Assembly: GCA_919901875.1 (NCBI GenBank)
Contig: CAKKQG010000278.1
Coordinates: forward strand, 5,657 to 12,761
Source: Anaerolineales bacterium
Lineage (GTDB): Bacteria > Chloroflexota > Anaerolineae > Anaerolineales > VGOW01
DNA: 7,105 nt
Direction: 5' to 3'
Part shown: piece after piece, positions 6,457 through 7,105 of the stretch
Position numbering within the stretch: the stretch's first letter is position 1
Layout of the letters: the number at the start of each line of letters is the position of its first letter
The notes under the pieces: model-generated
The model's input: only the letters and a program-made list of their open reading frames with translations
Databases searched by the model: none
Told to the model about the DNA's origin: nothing
Translations under genes and position numbers: made by a program

Positions 6457-6951
6457 TTATCGTCGTTGACCATAGAGCAATTCTTCGCGAATCCGCAAAT
6501 CGGTATTGCGAATTTTAAGCGATAAGTCGGCGGCTAAATTCCGCATCAGGCGATAACCCAGCTGAGGGTAGGTATCGCACAAAACCATCAGTTTGTCGCG
6601 GGGGATGATCAAAAGTTGGGTGCCATGTTGAGCGCAGCGGGCGGTGGCTGAGCGCAATCCCTGATCGACCAAAGCGATCTCGCCGAAAGATTGACCGCGA
6701 CGTAACGTGGCGATAGTCACCGATCCCTTCGTAGGAAGCGCCTCACCACTGACGAGGGAAGGATCGACTTGTATTTCCACCTCGCCTTGTCCAATAATAT
6801 AAAGCTCATCACTAAGCGAATTTTCCTCGAATACAATATCGCCTGTGTTTAGCCGTTTCTCTTCACAGAGTGAACTAATGAGGTCAAGTTGAGCAGGGGC
6901 CATCTCGACGAAGATGTCGGCTTGTTTGAGAACGTTGACAAAGGATGACAT
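6457..6951 (-). CDS. Stand-alone cyclic nucleotide-binding domain protein
   Basis: A 164-residue protein that is almost entirely one cyclic-nucleotide-binding (Crp/PKA regulatory-type) domain. An N-terminal helix LKQADIFVEMAPAQLDLISSL (8-28) leads into the beta-roll: GDIVFEENSLSDELYIIGQGEVEI (37-60 region), then the phosphate-binding cassette FGEIALVDQGLRSATARC (89-106). The cassette retains the glutamate (E91) and arginine (R100) that contact ribose and cyclic phosphate in known cAMP or cGMP binders, so binding is plausible. After the roll there is only a C-terminal helix (about 125-156); no helix-turn-helix, kinase or channel part is present, so it is not a Crp-like DNA-binding regulator. 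It is predicted to be cytoplasmic, with no signal or membrane segment. The ATG at 6949-6951 has a weak GAAAGAG site upstream and a good promoter about 35-60 nt away. Its partner and the nucleotide bound are unknown; adjacency to a binding lipoprotein suggests a linked role. Confidence 0.88.
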   Translation of the reverse strand: MSSFVNVLKQADIFVEMAPAQLDLISSLCEEKRLNTGDIVFEENSLSDELYIIGQGEVEIQVDPSLVSGEALPTKGSVTIATLRRGQSFGEIALVDQGLRSATARCAQHGTQLLIIPRDKLMVLCDTYPQLGYRLMRNLAADLSLKIRNTDLRIREELLYGQRR

Positions 6952-6985
6952 ATCGCTCTTTCGATTTTGAGGAAGGAATGTGTTA

Positions 6986-7013
6986 AGTGTAATCGGCGCA
7001 GAGTGGTTGTCAA
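6986..7013 (-). promoter_or_regulatory. Sigma-70-like promoter for the cNMP-binding/binding-protein unit
   Basis: On the minus strand a perfect TTGACA (plus 7008-7013) is followed after 16 nt by TACACT (plus 6986-6991), which matches four of six -10 bases. The predicted start is near 6979, leaving a leader of about 28 nt before the ATG at 6951. The remaining upstream bases (7014-7105) show no gene, strong hairpin or operator that I can support. Confidence 0.55.
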
Positions 7014-7105
7014 GTTAATAAACCTCGAAAACCCGACAAGACATATCGCCATGAATCGATCCCGCAGTCTATTGTATCTCACAACGCAAAAATCCCATCT
7101 AAGCA

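Noticed and set aside
6849..7082. Minus-strand 77-codon frame across the upstream region and the start of the cNMP gene
   Set aside because: It overlaps the well-supported cNMP-binding gene in another frame and covers its promoter; the translation shows no family features.
7050..7090. TTGTGAGATACAAT as a Crp/Fnr-like operator or second -10 element
   Set aside because: Only one Crp-like half-site is present, the inverted arms are 4 bp, and no acceptable -35 lies 16-18 nt upstream.

Overview
The window is a compact run of genes, all on the minus strand, belonging to a branched-chain amino acid type (LIV/HAAT family) ABC importer. Read in the direction of transcription (from position 7105 down to 1) the order is: a stand-alone cyclic-nucleotide-binding domain protein; an orphan-looking substrate-binding lipoprotein; an intergenic promoter and long leader; a second, livK-like substrate-binding lipoprotein; two hairpins in tandem; livH permease; livM permease with a long extra N-terminal membrane region; and livG ATPase, cut by the window edge. 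A livF gene would be expected just beyond position 1 but is not visible.

The organism is probably a bacterium of the Chloroflexota, perhaps Anaerolineae. This is inferred from general features: Ala/Cys lipoboxes followed by a Thr/Pro/Glu-rich linker, a LivM near 556 residues with about 230 extra N-terminal residues, moderate GC content, and a mix of strong and absent Shine-Dalgarno sites. No phylogenetic marker is present, so the assignment is tentative.

Region by region: 6952-7105 is a non-coding upstream region with a good sigma-70-like promoter (TTGACA, 16 nt, TACACT). 5190-6951 is a two-gene unit (cNMP-binding protein and binding lipoprotein) whose reading frames touch or overlap. 4948-5189 is a 242-bp gap containing a near-consensus promoter (TTGACC, 17 nt, TATCAT) and a leader of about 180 nt. 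The leader encodes a possible 38-codon upstream ORF, with its own Shine-Dalgarno, that overlaps the livK start by 8 nt. 1-4947 is the livKHMG part of the transporter operon.

Functionally, a lipid-anchored binding protein captures an amino acid or similar small ligand outside the membrane and delivers it to the LivH/LivM channel, driven by LivG and presumably LivF. The second binding lipoprotein may widen or change the substrate range, and the adjacent cNMP-binding protein suggests, without proof, a link to cyclic-nucleotide signalling. Most of the window is a familiar transporter. The less ordinary parts are the livK leader with its overlapping uORF, the paired hairpins between livK and livH, the extended LivM, and the cNMP-domain/binding-protein pair.
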